This document shows, one piece after another, positions 1 through 6,923 of a stretch of DNA of 11,770 nucleotides. Within the stretch, counting starts at the first letter, position 1. Every line of letters starts with the position of its first letter. Source of the stretch: an uncultured Paracoccus sp. GTDB taxonomy: Bacteria; Pseudomonadota; Alphaproteobacteria; Rhodobacterales; Rhodobacteraceae. The translations under genes and the position numbers were made by a program. Under the pieces are notes generated by a model. That model saw only the letters and a list, made by a program, of their open reading frames with translations. It searched no databases and was not told where the DNA came from. The stretch is from positions 1-11,770 of the forward strand of contig CALLYR010000553.1 of the NCBI GenBank assembly GCA_937859005.1. Direction: 5' to 3'.

Positions 1-1
1 C

Positions 2-928
2 CAGATCCTGCCCCGGCGCGGCATCAGTGCCGGGCGCGACGAGATCCTGCTGACGCTGGGGGCACAGAACGCGCTGTGGCTGGTCGCGCAGATCCTTCTG
101 GGGCCGGGCAGCAGCTGCGCCATCGAGGACCCCTGCTATCCCGGCCTGCGCGAAATCCTGGCCCCCGGCCCTGCCCGCGTCCTGCCCGTTGCCGTGGACA
201 CGCGTGGCCTGCCGCCGGATGCGATCCCGCCGGGCGTCGCGGCCGTCTTCACCACGGCCAGCCACCAGTGCCCGACCAATTCGACCATGCCGCTCGACTG
301 CCGCAAGGAACTGCTGGCCCGCGCGAGGTCGCAGGGCTTTGCGCTGATCGAGGACGATTATGAATTCGAGATGTCCTTTGCCGGCGCGCCCTCGCCCGCG
401 CTGAAGGCGATCGATCCGGCGGGGACGGTGATCTATGTCGGTTCGTTCTCGAAGTCGATCTTTCCGGGGCTGCGGCTGGGCTATGTCGTGGCCGATCCGC
501 GGTTCGTGGCCGAGGCGCGGGCGCTGCGCGGCATGGTCCTGCGCCATCCGCCCGGCCACATGCAGCGCACGCTGGCGCAGTTCCTGTCGCTGGGCCATTA
601 CGACGCGCAGGCCAACCGGATGCGCCGCGCCCATGCCGAACGGCGGGCGGTCATGCTGGACGCCATTGCCCGGCACGGCTTGCAGCTTGCCTCGCCCGGC
701 GCGACGGGCGGGTCGAGCCTGTGGCTTGCAACCCCGCCGGGGGTCGAGTCCGACGTTCTGGCCGCAAGGCTGAAGGCCCGCGATGTCCTGATCGAGCCGG
801 GCCTGCCCTTCTTTGCCGAATCGGCGCGCGGCAAGGGCTTCTATCGGCTGGCCTATTCCTCGATCCCGGCGGCCCGCATCCCCGAGGGCATCCGCCGCAT
901 TGCCGAGGCGATGCAGACAGGGGATTGA
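2..928 (+). CDS. MocR/PdxR-type PLP-binding aminotransferase-like domain (C-terminal part, cut by the left edge)
   Basis: The visible 308 residues are a fold-type I aminotransferase domain of the kind fused behind a GntR winged helix in MocR/GabR/PdxR regulators. Seen in order are a YPGLRE segment, SHQCPTNSTMP (the family's SHQFPTG-like loop), EDDYEFE carrying the cofactor Asp and Tyr, and SFSKSIFPGLRLGY with the PLP-binding Lys at visible residue 151 (codon 452-454). The C-terminal domain ends in a typical YRLAYSSI...IPEGIRRIAEAM pattern. The frame is open to the left edge, so the GTG at 194 is internal and not the start. The DNA-binding domain is outside the window, so a stand-alone aminotransferase is not excluded. 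It ends 21 bp before the first possible codon of the marR gene, on the same strand. The motif match makes the PLP family firm; the regulator role is inferred. Confidence 0.85.
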   Translation, partial: QILPRRGISAGRDEILLTLGAQNALWLVAQILLGPGSSCAIEDPCYPGLREILAPGPARVLPVAVDTRGLPPDAIPPGVAAVFTTASHQCPTNSTMPLDCRKELLARARSQGFALIEDDYEFEMSFAGAPSPALKAIDPAGTVIYVGSFSKSIFPGLRLGYVVADPRFVAEARALRGMVLRHPPGHMQRTLAQFLSLGHYDAQANRMRRAHAERRAVMLDAIARHGLQLASPGATGGSSLWLATPPGVESDVLAARLKARDVLIEPGLPFFAESARGKGFYRLAYSSIPAARIPEGIRRIAEAMQTGD

Positions 929-943
929 TGCCCTTGCGGAAAA

Positions 944-973
944 TATACTTTGAATGTCCAAACTATCTGGACA
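944..973 (+). promoter_or_regulatory. Putative promoter -10 and operator of the marR-efflux operon
   Basis: TGTCCAAACTATCTGGACA at 955-973 is a perfect inverted repeat with 6-bp arms (TGTCCA/TGGACA) around a 7-bp spacer. Immediately upstream, TATACT at 944-949 matches five of six bases of the -10 consensus, which would put the transcription start near 956, inside the left arm. No good -35 is seen at the right distance. MarR proteins usually bind such dyads and repress their own operon, so this is the natural operator for the following gene. The binding partner is inferred from position only. Confidence 0.55.
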
Positions 974-1543
974 GGCGGCGGCGCTTCGACTAGTCCGCAG
1001 GCTTCTGAACAGATTCCGACATATCATGATTCGTCCGGCCTGTGGCACGGACAAGGGGGCAGCATTTCCGATATCGCCGAACTTGAACGCGTGTTGTGGC
1101 AACTGGTCCTGAGGCTGGGCCATCGCTCGATCATGGCCCGCACGGCGGAAACCACCGGCCTTGCCCTGCCCCCCGGCAGTTGGGCGCTGCTGGAACATCT
1201 GCATGACGGCGGCCCCCTGCGGGTCAGCGACATCGCCGCCTGGCACGGCGTCGATGTGTCCTCGGTCACCCCGCGCCTTCAGTCGCTGGAGGCCGAGGGG
1301 CTGATCGAGCGGCACCGCGACGCGCGCGACGGGCGGGTGTCGGTCATCACCATCGCGGACCGCGGGCGCGAGGCGATAGGAAACCTGCACGAAGCCCGCA
1401 TCGATCTGTGCGCGGGCGCGTTGACCGCGCACGACATGGCCCATCTGCCCCGCCTTGTCGCCGTGCTGGACCGCATATCTCAATCTCTGCAGCCGACGCT
1501 TCTCGCATCGCCTGCGGACCCGAAGGAAGACACCGAAAGATGA
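950..1543 (+). CDS. MarR-family transcriptional regulator of the adjacent RND efflux operon
   Basis: Up to 197 residues with a MarR winged helix-turn-helix. Helical dimerisation residues (about 42-70) are followed by WALLEHL and LRVSDIAAWHGVDVSSVTPRLQSLEAEGLIER (recognition helix, about 90-120). The wing DARDGR is at 124-129, then a C-terminal dimerisation helix. The family typically represses multidrug-efflux operons and is released by pump substrates; the adaptor and pump genes directly downstream fit that role. The coding end overlaps the adaptor start by 4 bp (ATGA), implying translational coupling. There is no in-frame ATG. The earliest in-frame start is TTG at 950, right after the upstream stop, but it gives about 40 extra N-terminal residues and lies across the operator. 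A rare ATT at 1064 with a strong ribosome site would give a more usual 159-residue protein. Family confident; start uncertain. Confidence 0.85.
   Translation: MNVQTIWTGGGASTSPQASEQIPTYHDSSGLWHGQGGSISDIAELERVLWQLVLRLGHRSIMARTAETTGLALPPGSWALLEHLHDGGPLRVSDIAAWHGVDVSSVTPRLQSLEAEGLIERHRDARDGRVSVITIADRGREAIGNLHEARIDLCAGALTAHDMAHLPRLVAVLDRISQSLQPTLLASPADPKEDTER
1053..1066 (+). promoter_or_regulatory. Possible ribosome-binding site and non-canonical ATT start for the MarR gene
   Basis: AAGGGGG at 1053-1059 lies 4 nt before an in-frame ATT (1064-1066), just where MarR-family similarity begins (ISDIAELERVLW). ATT is a very rare initiator, known for example in infC, so this is only a candidate. It is listed because the alternative, TTG 950, has a weak GCGGA site (936-940) and sits in the operator. 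Confidence 0.25.
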
Positions 1544-2799
1544 TGCACCGCATTGTGACGCTGACGGCTGTCGCGGGGCTGACGCTGGCGCTGGCCGGCC
1601 CCCTGTCCGCCCAGCAGGGCGAAATGCCGCCGACCCCGGTCAGCGTGCAGAAGGTCGAGACCGAACAACTGCCGGTCATCAACGAACTGCCCGGCCGCAT
1701 TTCGTCCACGCGCGTGTCCGAGGTCCGGCCCCGCGTGTCCGGCATCCTGGAAGAGCGTGTCTTTGAACAGGGCAGCTTCGTGAAGGCAGGCGACGTCCTT
1801 TACCGCATCGACGCCGCGCCGTTCGAGGTGCAGGTCCGCGCGGCCGAGGCGTCGCTGGCCCGCGCCAAGGCCACGCTGTCCAGTGCGCAGGTCGAACTGA
1901 ACCGCCAGGCCGAATTGCGCGACCGCAACGTCGCCGCCGCGGTGGAATTCGAGCGCGCCGAAACCGTCGTGCTGCAGGGGCAGGCCGACGTGGCCATCGC
2001 CGAGGCGGCGCTGGCCGAGGCGCAGCTGAACCTCGACTATACCCAGGTGCGCGCCCCGATCAGCGGCGTCATCGGCCGCGCGCTGGTGACGGAAGGCGCG
2101 CTGGTCACCAGCGCCGGGCCGCATCTGGCGCTGATCCAGCAACTCGATCCGGTCTATGCGGACTTTACCCAGTCCACATCCGAAATGTTCCGCCTGCGCC
2201 GCGCGCTTGAGGCGGGCGAACTGGCGGCGACCGCCCCGGATCAGGCGACGGTGCAGTTGCTTTTCGACGATGGCAGCGCCTATGAGCATCTGGGCACGCT
2301 GCTGTTTTCCGAGGCCGCGGTGGACGAAACCACCGGCCAGGTGACGCTGCGGGGCCAGTTCCCCAACCCCGACGGCAAGCTGCTGCCCGGCCTGTATGTC
2401 CGGGTGCGCATCGTCCAGGCCGTGAACGAGCACGCCATCGCCATCCCGCAAAAGGCGGTCTTGCGCGATGGCCGCGGCAATCCGCAGGTCTATGTGCTGA
2501 AGGACGACAACAAGGTTGACCTGCGGCTGATCCAGCTGGGCGCCACGATCGAGGACCGCTGGCTGGTCGAGAGCGGGCTGGAGCCCGGAGAAATCGTCGT
2601 GGTCGAAGGCGCGCAGAAGCTGTATCCCGGCGCCACCGTGGCGCCCGAACCCGCCGCGCCGGCGGCAGAAGCAGAAACTGCGCCCGCGGCACCGACAGAG
2701 CCTGCGGCCGCCGCCGACGCCCCCGCATCGCCCCGGGAAACCGAAGGGGCGGGCGATGCGTCCGCGCCCGCCGAACTCGCCCCGGCGGCCAGAAACTGA
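1540..2799 (+). CDS. RND efflux periplasmic adaptor (membrane fusion protein, AcrA/MexA family)
   Basis: A 419-residue periplasmic adaptor linking an inner-membrane RND pump to an outer-membrane channel. Residues 1-24 form a Sec signal peptide ending in LSA before QQ. There is no lipobox Cys, unlike lipidated AcrA or MexA. The lipoyl/barrel-sandwich halves are visible as VRPRVSGILEERVFEQGSFVKAGDVLYRID and LDYTQVRAPISGVIGRALVTEGALV, flanking an Ala/Glu-rich alpha-hairpin. Beta-barrel and membrane-proximal segments follow (LLPGLYVRVRIVQ, AIPQKAVLRDGRGNPQVYVL, ESGLEPGEIVVVEGAQKLYPG). From about residue 368 a 52-residue Ala/Pro/Glu low-complexity tail is added. Start is ATG 1540 (a second ATG at 1543), overlapping the marR stop; AAGGA at 1523-1527 is a rather distant ribosome site. 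It is co-directional with and 10 bp upstream of the pump gene. Substrates cannot be read from the sequence. Confidence 0.93.
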   Translation: MMHRIVTLTAVAGLTLALAGPLSAQQGEMPPTPVSVQKVETEQLPVINELPGRISSTRVSEVRPRVSGILEERVFEQGSFVKAGDVLYRIDAAPFEVQVRAAEASLARAKATLSSAQVELNRQAELRDRNVAAAVEFERAETVVLQGQADVAIAEAALAEAQLNLDYTQVRAPISGVIGRALVTEGALVTSAGPHLALIQQLDPVYADFTQSTSEMFRLRRALEAGELAATAPDQATVQLLFDDGSAYEHLGTLLFSEAAVDETTGQVTLRGQFPNPDGKLLPGLYVRVRIVQAVNEHAIAIPQKAVLRDGRGNPQVYVLKDDNKVDLRLIQLGATIEDRWLVESGLEPGEIVVVEGAQKLYPGATVAPEPAAPAAEAETAPAAPTEPAAAADAPASPRETEGAGDASAPAELAPAARN

Positions 2800-2809
2800 A
2801 GGACGGTCC

Positions 2810-5800
2810 ATGGCACAGCTATTCATCGGCCGGCCCATTCTGGCTTGGGTCATCGCCATCCTGATCTCGCTCGCGGGTATCCTTGCGATTCCCGGACTTC
2901 CCGTCAGCCAGTATCCGCAGGTTGCGCCCCCGCAGATCACGGTCAGCGCGACATATGTCGGCGCCTCGCCCGAAGAGATGTACGAGGGCGTGGCCCAGCC
3001 CATCGAAGAAGAGATGAACACCATCGATGGGATCCGCTATTTCGAATCCACCTCGGATGCGTCGGGGCGGATCTCGATCACGGCCACCTTCGCGGCCGGA
3101 ACCCAGATCGCGACCGCGAGCGTGGACGTGCAGAACGCGGTCAGCCGGGTCGAGCCGCGATTGCCGCGGTCGGTCGTGCAGCGCGGGATCACTGTCCAGC
3201 AGGCCGGCTCGGGGTTCCTGATGATGGTCGCGCTGACCTCGTCGGACGGCACCCGCGACGAGGTCGATCTGGGCGACTATTTGACCCGCAACGTGTTGGG
3301 TGAACTGCGCCGGATCGACGGCGTGGGCAACGTGCAGTTGTTCGCCGCCGGCCGTTCGATGCGGATCTGGATCGACCCCGACAAGCTGACCGGCCTGAAC
3401 CTGAGCAGCGGCGACGTGACGAACGCGATCACCGCCCAGAACGCGCAGGTGGCCGCGGGCCAGATCGGGGCGGACCCGAACCCGATCAACCAGCAACTGA
3501 CCGCCACGGTGCTGGTCAAGGGTCAACTGACCACGCCCGACGAGTTCCGCAATATCGTCCTGCGGGCCAATCCCGACGGCTCGACCGTCCGCTTGGGCGA
3601 CGTGGCGCGGGTGGAGCTTGGCAGCGAAAGCTATGGCTTTGCCTCGCGGCTGAACGGAGAACCCAGCGCGGCTGTCGGCATCCAGCTGTCATCGACCGGC
3701 AACGCGCTGGCGGCCTCGACCGCCGTGCGCGAGACGATGGCCGGACTGGCGCCGTTCTTTCCGCCGGGTATCGATTATACCATCCCCTATGACACCGCGC
3801 CCTTCGTCGAGAAATCGATCTCGAAAGTGGTGATGACGCTGATCGAGGCGGTCGCGCTGGTGTTCGTCGTGATGTTCATCTTCCTGCAGAACATCCGCTA
3901 TACACTGATCCCGACGCTGGTCGTTCCGGTGGCGCTGCTGGGCACGCTGGCGGTGATGTTCGCGATCGGTTTTTCGGTCAACGTGCTGACCATGTTCGCG
4001 ATGGTGCTGGCAATCGGCATCCTGGTCGATGACGCCATCGTGGTGGTCGAGAACGTCGAGCGGATCATGGCGACCGAGGGCCTGCCCCCGCGCGAGGCGA
4101 CCCGCAAGGCGATGGGCCAGATCACCGGCGCCATCGTGGGGATCTCGCTGGTGCTGTCGGCGGTGTTCGTCCCGATGGCGTTCTTTCCCGGCGCCTCGGG
4201 CATCATCTATCGCCAGTTCTCGCTGACGATGGTGGTGGCGATCCTGTTTTCGTCGTTCCTCGCGCTCAGCCTGACGCCGGCGCTGTGCGCAAGCTTCCTG
4301 AAGCCGATCCCGCCGGGGCATCACCAGGCGCGGAGCCGGTTCAGCCCCTTCGGGCTGTTCAACCGCGGCTTCGACGCCACCACGCGCGGCTATGGCGGCG
4401 CCGTCAGGCGGCTGACCGGGCGCAGCGGGCTGGTCATGGTCGTCTATCTGGCGATCGTGGGCGCGATGGCTTACGGGTTCACGAACCTGCCCAGCTCGTT
4501 CCTGCCGAACGAGGATCAGGGCTTCATCATCGTGGACATGCAGACCCCGCCGGCCGCGTCCGCCAACCGCACGGACGAGGCGATCCTGCAGGCCGAACAG
4601 ATCTTTGCCAGCCATGAAGGGGTGCAGAACGTCGTCGCGATCCGCGGCTTCAGCTTTTCGGGAACCGGCGCCAACGCGGCGCTGATGTTCGTGACGCTGA
4701 AGGACTGGGACGAGCGGGCCCAGTCGGCGCAGGAAATCGCGAACTGGGCCAACATGCAGCTGTTCGGGCTTAAGGACGTGCGGGCCTTTGCGCTGTCGCC
4801 GCCCCCGATCCAGGGTCTGGGCAGCGCCGGGGGCTTCAGCTTCCGCCTGCAGGACCGCGGCGGCAACGGCCAGCTTGCGCTGCAGGCCGCGACCCAGCAA
4901 CTGATCGAGGAGGCCACCGCCACCGGCATCGTCGTCGGCGCGCGGGTCGAGGGCCTGCCGACGGCCGCGCAGGTGATCCTGACCATCGACCGGGAAAAGG
5001 CCAACACCTTCGGCGTCACCTTTGCCGACATCAACGCCACCATCTCGCAGAACCTCGCGTCGTCCTATGTCAACGACTTCCCGAACGAAGGCCGTCTGCA
5101 GCGCGTCGTCGTGCAGGCGGACGAGACCGCGCGGATGTCGGCCGAGGACCTGCTGGACCTGACCGTGCGCAACCTCAACGGCGGCATGGTCCCGTTCTCG
5201 TCCTTTGCGACGGTGCATTGGCAGAACGGGCCGACGCAGGTGGTGGGCTATAACGGCTATGCCGCGACCCGCATCTCGGGCTCGGCCGCGCCGGGATTCA
5301 CCACCGGCCAGGCAATGGCCGAGATCGAGCGCATCGCCGCGCAACTGCCGCAGGGCTTCGGCTATGAATGGACCGGCCAGTCGCTGGAGGAAATCGAGGC
5401 GGGGGCGCAGGAGACGCTGCTCTATGCGCTCAGCATCCTGTTCGTGTTCCTGCTGCTGTCGGGACTTTACGAAAGCTGGTCGATCCCGCTGTCGGTGATG
5501 CTGGCGGTGCCGCTGGGCGTTGCGGGCAGCGTAACGGCCGCCTGGCTCGCCGGTCTGCCCAACGACATCTATTTCAAGGTGGGCCTTATTACGATCATGG
5601 GGCTGGCGGCCAAGAACGCGATCCTGATCGTCGAATTCGCCAAGGATCTTTACGCTGACGGTGAATCCCTGCGCGAAGCCGCGCTTCACGCCGCGCGGCT
5701 GCGGTTCCGGCCGATCCTGATGACCTCGCTGGCCTTCACGCTGGGCGTGCTTCCCATGGCCACGGCCACGGGGGCAAGCTCGGCCAGCCAGAACGCCATC

Positions 5801-5944
5801 GGTATCGGCGTGATCGGCGGGATGATCGCGGCGACGGTGTTCTCGGTCTTCTTCGTGCCGGTCTTCTTTGTCTTCGTGCTGTCACTGTTCAAGGGCCGCA
5901 GGCGCAGGGCCGCCGAACAGGCGCCCACGGTCCCGTCCTCCTGA
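2810..5944 (+). CDS. RND multidrug efflux pump, HAE1 family (AcrB/MexB-like inner-membrane transporter)
   Basis: At 1044 residues it has the usual length of a proton-driven HAE1 drug exporter, which works as an inner-membrane trimer. The N-terminus IGRPILAWVIAILISLAGILAI is TM1, followed by the porter motif LPVSQYPQVAPP. TM4 carries the proton-relay pair Asp407-Asp408 (GILVDDAIVVVEN), the same numbers as in AcrB. Lys935 in GLAAKNAILIVEFAKD corresponds to AcrB Lys940, and Arg965/Thr972 in RLRFRPILMTS correspond to AcrB Arg971/Thr978. FLPNEDQGFIIVDMQTP opens the second periplasmic half. All relay residues are intact, so an active pump is expected. Start ATG 2810 has AAGGA at 2799-2803. With the adaptor it forms two parts of a tripartite system; the outer-membrane factor is not encoded here. 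Drug range is unknown. Confidence 0.96.
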   Translation: MAQLFIGRPILAWVIAILISLAGILAIPGLPVSQYPQVAPPQITVSATYVGASPEEMYEGVAQPIEEEMNTIDGIRYFESTSDASGRISITATFAAGTQIATASVDVQNAVSRVEPRLPRSVVQRGITVQQAGSGFLMMVALTSSDGTRDEVDLGDYLTRNVLGELRRIDGVGNVQLFAAGRSMRIWIDPDKLTGLNLSSGDVTNAITAQNAQVAAGQIGADPNPINQQLTATVLVKGQLTTPDEFRNIVLRANPDGSTVRLGDVARVELGSESYGFASRLNGEPSAAVGIQLSSTGNALAASTAVRETMAGLAPFFPPGIDYTIPYDTAPFVEKSISKVVMTLIEAVALVFVVMFIFLQNIRYTLIPTLVVPVALLGTLAVMFAIGFSVNVLTMFAMVLAIGILVDDAIVVVENVERIMATEGLPPREATRKAMGQITGAIVGISLVLSAVFVPMAFFPGASGIIYRQFSLTMVVAILFSSFLALSLTPALCASFLKPIPPGHHQARSRFSPFGLFNRGFDATTRGYGGAVRRLTGRSGLVMVVYLAIVGAMAYGFTNLPSSFLPNEDQGFIIVDMQTPPAASANRTDEAILQAEQIFASHEGVQNVVAIRGFSFSGTGANAALMFVTLKDWDERAQSAQEIANWANMQLFGLKDVRAFALSPPPIQGLGSAGGFSFRLQDRGGNGQLALQAATQQLIEEATATGIVVGARVEGLPTAAQVILTIDREKANTFGVTFADINATISQNLASSYVNDFPNEGRLQRVVVQADETARMSAEDLLDLTVRNLNGGMVPFSSFATVHWQNGPTQVVGYNGYAATRISGSAAPGFTTGQAMAEIERIAAQLPQGFGYEWTGQSLEEIEAGAQETLLYALSILFVFLLLSGLYESWSIPLSVMLAVPLGVAGSVTAAWLAGLPNDIYFKVGLITIMGLAAKNAILIVEFAKDLYADGESLREAALHAARLRFRPILMTSLAFTLGVLPMATATGASSASQNAIGIGVIGGMIAATVFSVFFVPVFFVFVLSLFKGRRRRAAEQAPTVPSS

Positions 5945-5952
5945 TCCCTATC

Positions 5953-5987
5953 GGCCGGCGGCGGAACCCCAAGCCGCCCCGCCGGCC
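5953..5987 (+). terminator. GC-rich hairpin just after the pump gene
   Basis: GGCCGGCGG (5953-5961) and CCGCCGGCC (5979-5987) are perfect 9-bp arms 9 bp past the pump stop codon. The 17-nt loop could pair further inside. No T-run follows, so it could end transcription or stabilise the 3' end of the efflux mRNA. Confidence 0.5.
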
Positions 5988-5993
5988 TGACCG

Positions 5994-6021
5994 GGCCGCG
6001 CCAGTTTCCTCTGGCGCGGCC
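5994..6021. terminator. Bidirectional terminator-like hairpin between convergent genes
   Basis: GGCCGCGCCAG (5994-6004) and CTGGCGCGGCC (6011-6021) form a perfect 11-bp stem around the 6-nt loop TTTCCT. It lies between the pump gene (+ strand, ends 5944) and bluB (- strand, ends 6046), where one symmetrical hairpin can serve both transcripts. There is no clear T-tract on either side, which lowers confidence in a classical intrinsic terminator. Confidence 0.6.
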
Positions 6022-6045
6022 TCGGTCGCCCTGCACCGGACTGGA

Positions 6046-6669
6046 TCAACGCTCGATCCAGGCGCTTTCGGCATTTTCCTGCCATTGCGCGCGGTGCAGC
6101 AAGGGCAGGTCGTCGTCGAACTCGGGATAGCCGACACAAAGCCATGCGGTGAAACGCCAGTCGCCCGGAACCTCCAGCAGGCGCTCGATCCGGTCAGGTT
6201 CCAGGATCGAGACCATCCCGACTCCCAGATTCTGGGCCCGCGCGGCCAGCCACAGTGCATGGATCGCCATTGCGGTCGATTGCGCCAGGGTTTCGGGCAT
6301 GGTCTGCCGGCCCAGGCCATGTCCCGCAGCCGGGTCCGTATGGGTGAACACGGCCAGTTGCACCGGTGCCACGTCAAGCCCCGCCAGTTTCAGCCGTTCA
6401 TAGTCCGCGCGGCGGTCGGCCGGATACCGTCGCGCCGCCTCGGCGTTGCAGGCCTCGAATATGGCGCGGACCTCGTTGCGGACCCTTGGGTCGCGCACGC
6501 GGAGCACGCGCCAGGGCCGCGCATTTCCCACCGATGGCGACAGCGACATGGCCTCTGCCAGCCGCGCAAGGGCGGTTTCGGGCACGGGATCGGGGCGAAA
6601 GTGGCGGGTGTCGCGGCGCCATTTCAACAAGGTCATCAACTGGTCCAGATCGCGGTCCGAAAACTGCAT
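6046..6669 (-). CDS. bluB: 5,6-dimethylbenzimidazole synthase BluB
   Basis: BluB is a flavin-destroying enzyme of the nitroreductase fold: it breaks down FMNH2 with oxygen to give 5,6-dimethylbenzimidazole, the lower ligand of cobalamin. The 207 residues show WRRDTRHFRPDPV (16-29), LSPSVGNARPWR (43-54), LGRQTMPETLAQST (119-132), LWLAARAQNLGVGMVSILEP (139-158) and CVGYPEF (178-184), which separate BluB from ordinary nitroreductases. Asp20 and Ser154 probably correspond to the catalytic Asp32 and Ser167 reported for Sinorhizobium meliloti BluB; this rests on motif position, not an alignment. The start ATG at 6669 has AGGAGA at 6681-6686 upstream; ATG 6717 has no ribosome site. No other cobalamin gene is in the window. 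It converges on the efflux operon and follows the GIY-YIG-like gene on the same strand. Confidence 0.9.
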   Translation of the reverse strand: MQFSDRDLDQLMTLLKWRRDTRHFRPDPVPETALARLAEAMSLSPSVGNARPWRVLRVRDPRVRNEVRAIFEACNAEAARRYPADRRADYERLKLAGLDVAPVQLAVFTHTDPAAGHGLGRQTMPETLAQSTAMAIHALWLAARAQNLGVGMVSILEPDRIERLLEVPGDWRFTAWLCVGYPEFDDDLPLLHRAQWQENAESAWIER

Positions 6670-6923
6670 GGCGAATGTTTTCTCCTGAAGCCGAAGATGT
6701 GACAGCGATCGCACCATCCGTCACGGGTCCGCGCATTGGCGGGCCGCTGAACTCTGCGGCACGCCGGACCTTGGGGCCACCCGGTGTCGCCGGGCTTCGG
6801 TCTTCCCCTGTTTCTCGGACAGGAATACCCTTTCCGTGGGTGCAAGGCCGAGGTTTCAAAGGAATGCCGCCTGACGAACCCGAGCGGATTGCAAGGATAC
6901 GAGCCCGGCCCTTGCCGGCAAGT
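6670..6923 (-). other. Non-coding 254-bp leader upstream of bluB
   Basis: No credible gene is seen on either strand. On the - strand this would be the bluB promoter and leader plus the 3' end of the upstream gene. It contains the palindrome CTTGCCGGCAAG (6911-6922) one base past that gene's stop, a small CCTGT/ACAGG hairpin near 6809-6825, and GCGATCGC (6705-6712). A cobalamin riboswitch was looked for because bluB can be B12-controlled. I could not find a convincing B12 box or the conserved core, so none is called. Confidence 0.4.

Noticed and set aside
1026..1028. ATG as the MarR gene start
   Set aside because: It is in the wrong frame relative to the MarR domain and runs into a stop within about 30 codons.
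1480..3024. A 514-codon open frame on the - strand opposite the adaptor gene
   Set aside because: Antisense shadow of a clear membrane-fusion protein; no recognisable domain and a biased composition.
3689..5689. A 666-codon open frame on the - strand opposite the RND pump gene
   Set aside because: It is the mirror of a well-conserved AcrB-like gene. Its translation is rich in His/Arg/Gln low-complexity runs, as expected from antisense of high-GC DNA.
6681..6703. B12-box-like sequence before bluB
   Set aside because: Only a loose match, and the AGGAG within it is explained as the bluB ribosome-binding site; the upstream riboswitch core could not be found.
6717..6717. Upstream ATG as the bluB start (adds 16 residues)
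   Set aside because: No ribosome site precedes it, and family similarity starts after the ATG at 6669, which has AGGAGA upstream.
6841..6923. GGTTCGTCAGG on the - strand as part of a tRNA T-loop
   Set aside because: No matching acceptor, D or anticodon stems can be built around it.
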